From Candidatus Parcubacteria bacterium (GTDB lineage: Bacteria; Patescibacteriota; Minisyncoccia; Phycocordibacterales; GCA-2747955), in contig JALUMP010000175.1 in NCBI GenBank assembly GCA_027039745.1, positions 1-5,185 of the forward strand: DNA of 5,185 nucleotides. Reading direction: 5' to 3'. The position numbers were made by a program, and so were the translations under genes. This document shows positions 4,039 through 5,185 of this stretch, piece by piece. The notes below the pieces were generated by a model. That model searched no databases. It was not told the DNA's origin and was given only the letters and a program-made list of their open reading frames with translations. Position 1 is the first letter of the stretch. Every line of letters starts with the position of its first letter.

Positions 4039-4269
4039 ATGGCAGGAGTAAAGGTATCAATAATTTTAAAAGAAGAAAAATTTAAAAGGTTTAAAGAGAT
4101 TAAAGAGAAATTAAAGGCGGTTGGCTTTGATATATCTTTAACGGCTATCGTAAATTCTTCGCTCGATGACTATAACGAGCTTTTAGAAAGTATTTTAAAA
4201 GATATTATAGAAGGCAAAAACAAGCAAAAAAGCATTAAATATCATATCGTTGGAGAGATAGAAAAATGA
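4039..4269 (+). CDS. Ribbon-helix-helix DNA-binding protein (putative)
   Basis: This encodes a 76-aa protein. An excellent AAAGGAGG lies 7 nt before ATG 4039. The predicted order is the RHH pattern: a short strand (VKVSIIL, 4-10), helix A (EEKFKRFKEIKEKLKAVG, 12-29) and helix B (SLTAIVNSSLDDYNELL, 33-49). A helical, charged tail follows. RHH proteins bind DNA as dimers with the strands in the major groove. Plasmid examples control copy number, partition or toxin-antitoxin operons. An inverted repeat over its own promoter supports autoregulation. Its TGA (4267-4269) overlaps an ATG at 4266, and the next gene probably starts at 4281, so the two are co-transcribed. The fold call comes from pattern only; the strand residues are an imperfect match, so confidence is moderate. 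Confidence 0.65.
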   Translation: MAGVKVSIILKEEKFKRFKEIKEKLKAVGFDISLTAIVNSSLDDYNELLESILKDIIEGKNKQKSIKYHIVGEIEK

Positions 4270-4280
4270 AAGGAGAAAAA

Positions 4281-4664
4281 ATGGAAAAAGTAAAGAAAAT
4301 CAAGGTTTTAAAGGATGTAAAAATGGAATTGTGGGTAACAAAAAAATACCTAAAAAAAGTAAAAGTGTATGAAATTGAATTTGAAAATAATGAAATTCTG
4401 ACTCTGCAAGATATTTGCAAATTTTTCCTTGTTGGTAGGCTTTTTGACAAGGGCGGGATGGGCGGAATCGGCTATAGCCTGAATTTTGAGAAAGACGAAA
4501 AAGACAAAAAAAAGATTAAAAAAATCTATTTAAGTGTTTTGAAAAACGAAAAAATAATACGTATATCTCGCCTTCAATCTTCGAGAATAGCAACAGTTTT
4601 GGATATTTTTTTGAGGAAGAAAAATAAGGAAATTCAACTATTTTCGGAGGAAATAGACGAATAA
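4281..4664 (+). CDS. 127-aa protein of unknown function, partner of the RHH protein
   Basis: I prefer ATG 4281 because AAAGGAG (4269-4275) stands 5 nt before it. The upstream ATG at 4266, which overlaps the previous stop, would add five residues and has a weaker GGAGAG site. The product is Lys/Ile-rich, with likely strands in MELWVTKKYLKKVKVYEIEF (15-34), then ILTLQDICKFFLVGRLF (39-55). A glycine-rich turn follows (GGMGGIG, 58-64), then a Lys/Asp/Glu linker (71-81), a strand and a C-terminal helix (SRIATVLDIFLRKKNKEIQL, 101-120). There is no signal peptide or membrane segment. I recognise no family. Pairing with a small DNA-binding protein fits a toxin of a type II toxin-antitoxin pair, a partition factor or a copy-control protein; none is shown. 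The stop TAA is part of the hairpin shared with the convergent rep gene. Confidence 0.65.
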   Translation: MEKVKKIKVLKDVKMELWVTKKYLKKVKVYEIEFENNEILTLQDICKFFLVGRLFDKGGMGGIGYSLNFEKDEKDKKKIKKIYLSVLKNEKIIRISRLQSSRIATVLDIFLRKKNKEIQLFSEEIDE

Positions 4665-4694
4665 CCCTGCGGATCCGCAGGTCCCGCAGGGTTA
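4662..4694. terminator. Shared hairpin between convergent genes, containing both stop codons
   Basis: Perfect 11-bp arms TAACCCTGCGG (4662-4672) and CCGCAGGGTTA (4684-4694) flank an 11-nt loop. The outermost TAA of the left arm is the stop of the 127-aa gene, and the outermost TTA of the right arm is the rep stop on the other strand. The left arm can instead pair with the loop, since 4666-4681 is a perfect 16-bp palindrome (CCTGCGGATCCGCAGG). No T-run follows immediately on either strand, so termination strength is uncertain. Confidence 0.7.
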
Positions 4695-5185
4695 GAATAC
4701 ATTTTTATGTGCCTCAAAAAATTCTATATCCTCTTTTGACATTTGCTTTTTCATTATAGTTCTTGCAATCTCCCCGATTGCGGACATTCTCGCAATTTTT
4801 TTGTTCGCAAATACGCTCATATTTTTTTCAATCATTTTTTCTTTTTTTGCTTCCGGAAAATTCTCAAATTCTTTTTCAGCTTCGTCCTCGATTTGTTGCA
4901 TTTTTTTTCGCAACTTCTCAAGTTTTTTGCGTGTTTCCTGCTCCTGTTTCGCCATTTCTTCTCGTTGCTTTCGGGTTTTTGCTTCTCTTTCGGCTTTGTG
5001 CTCAAAGTCTGCGTAGTCTTCTTTTATTGCCTTCTGAAGATAGGCAGTATAATTCTTTATATTTTCCTGTTTATTCGCATATTTAATCTGATATTGCAGG
5101 TATTCAAGGGGATAATTATTCAATTCTTTGTTTAACAGTTTCTTAACTGGTAATTTATATTTTTCAGGAACATACTGCAGTAGCA
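4692..5185 (-). CDS. Rep_3-family replication initiator, C-terminal part
   Basis: This is the continuation of the gene at 896-1. In this stretch the frame is open from the window edge to a TAA at 4694-4692. The unique part (5058-4692) encodes residues 299-420. It begins with NIKNYTAYLQKAIKEDY (298-314), a segment often found after the winged helices in Rep_3 proteins. Next is a highly charged Lys/Glu/Gln stretch at about 315-365 that should form a coiled coil. The tail (about 370-420) is predicted helical and ends in NVF. The coiled coil could mediate Rep-Rep or Rep-host contacts, which is inference. A separate shorter gene starting at TTG 5123 would be an artefact of cutting the circle, because that codon is internal Leu in the full frame. 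The stop codon lies inside the 4662-4694 hairpin shared with the convergent gene. Confidence 0.88.
   Translation of the reverse strand, partial: LLQYVPEKYKLPVKKLLNKELNNYPLEYLQYQIKYANKQENIKNYTAYLQKAIKEDYADFEHKAEREAKTRKQREEMAKQEQETRKKLEKLRKKMQQIEDEAEKEFENFPEAKKEKMIEKNMSVFANKKIARMSAIGEIARTIMKKQMSKEDIEFFEAHKNVF
5059..5185. repeat. Terminal direct repeat, right copy (circular overlap)
   Basis: This is the second copy of the sequence at 1-127, with every base the same. It lies inside the replication gene. It should be removed once when the molecule is circularised, otherwise the initiator gene appears as two partial genes. Confidence 0.95.

Noticed and set aside
4743..5135. Plus-strand frames of 130, 107 and 71 aa
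   Set aside because: All are antisense to the Rep coiled-coil tail and give Phe/Ser/Leu-rich low-complexity translations.

Overview
The window is best read as one complete small circular plasmid written out linearly with an overlap. Bases 1-127 are identical to bases 5059-5185, so the molecule is about 5,058 bp. The replication gene runs off the left edge and re-enters in frame at the right edge. It is AT-rich, uses AAGGAGG-type ribosome sites and TTGACA/TATAAT-like promoters, and has an iteron-type Rep_3 replicon. This suggests a low-GC anaerobe, with Fusobacteriota (Leptotrichia/Fusobacterium type) my first guess and Bacillota or Campylobacterota as alternatives. The host assignment is inference from composition and gene style only.

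Layout. (1) 4692-5185 plus 1-896, minus strand: a 420-aa Rep_3 initiator. (2) 904-1056: its ribosome site, a probable promoter overlapped by an inverted repeat, and 22-bp iterons. (3) 1057-1486: an AT-rich stretch, then two large GC-containing hairpins in otherwise gene-free DNA. (4) 1487-1789: two abutting plus-strand genes for a 73-aa two-helix and a 26-aa one-helix membrane protein, under a promoter that predicts a leaderless mRNA. (5) 1790-2521: a gene-free block with a near-consensus promoter, three consecutive hairpins, a 58-bp tandem repeat (2.8 copies), a 36-bp near-perfect palindrome and terminator-like hairpins. This is the best candidate for something undescribed, perhaps a structured RNA or a recombination/resolution locus. 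(6) 2522-3937: a 94-aa unknown protein and a complete tyrosine recombinase of the Integrase_1 type. (7) 3976-4664: an AT-rich promoter/operator driving a ribbon-helix-helix regulator and an unknown 127-aa partner. (8) 4662-4694: a hairpin shared by the two convergent genes.

How the parts may work together: Rep binds the iterons to start replication and probably represses itself through the inverted iteron. The recombinase may resolve multimers or move the plasmid. The RHH operon is probably self-regulated and may serve copy control, partition or addiction. No relaxase, resistance gene or CRISPR array is visible.
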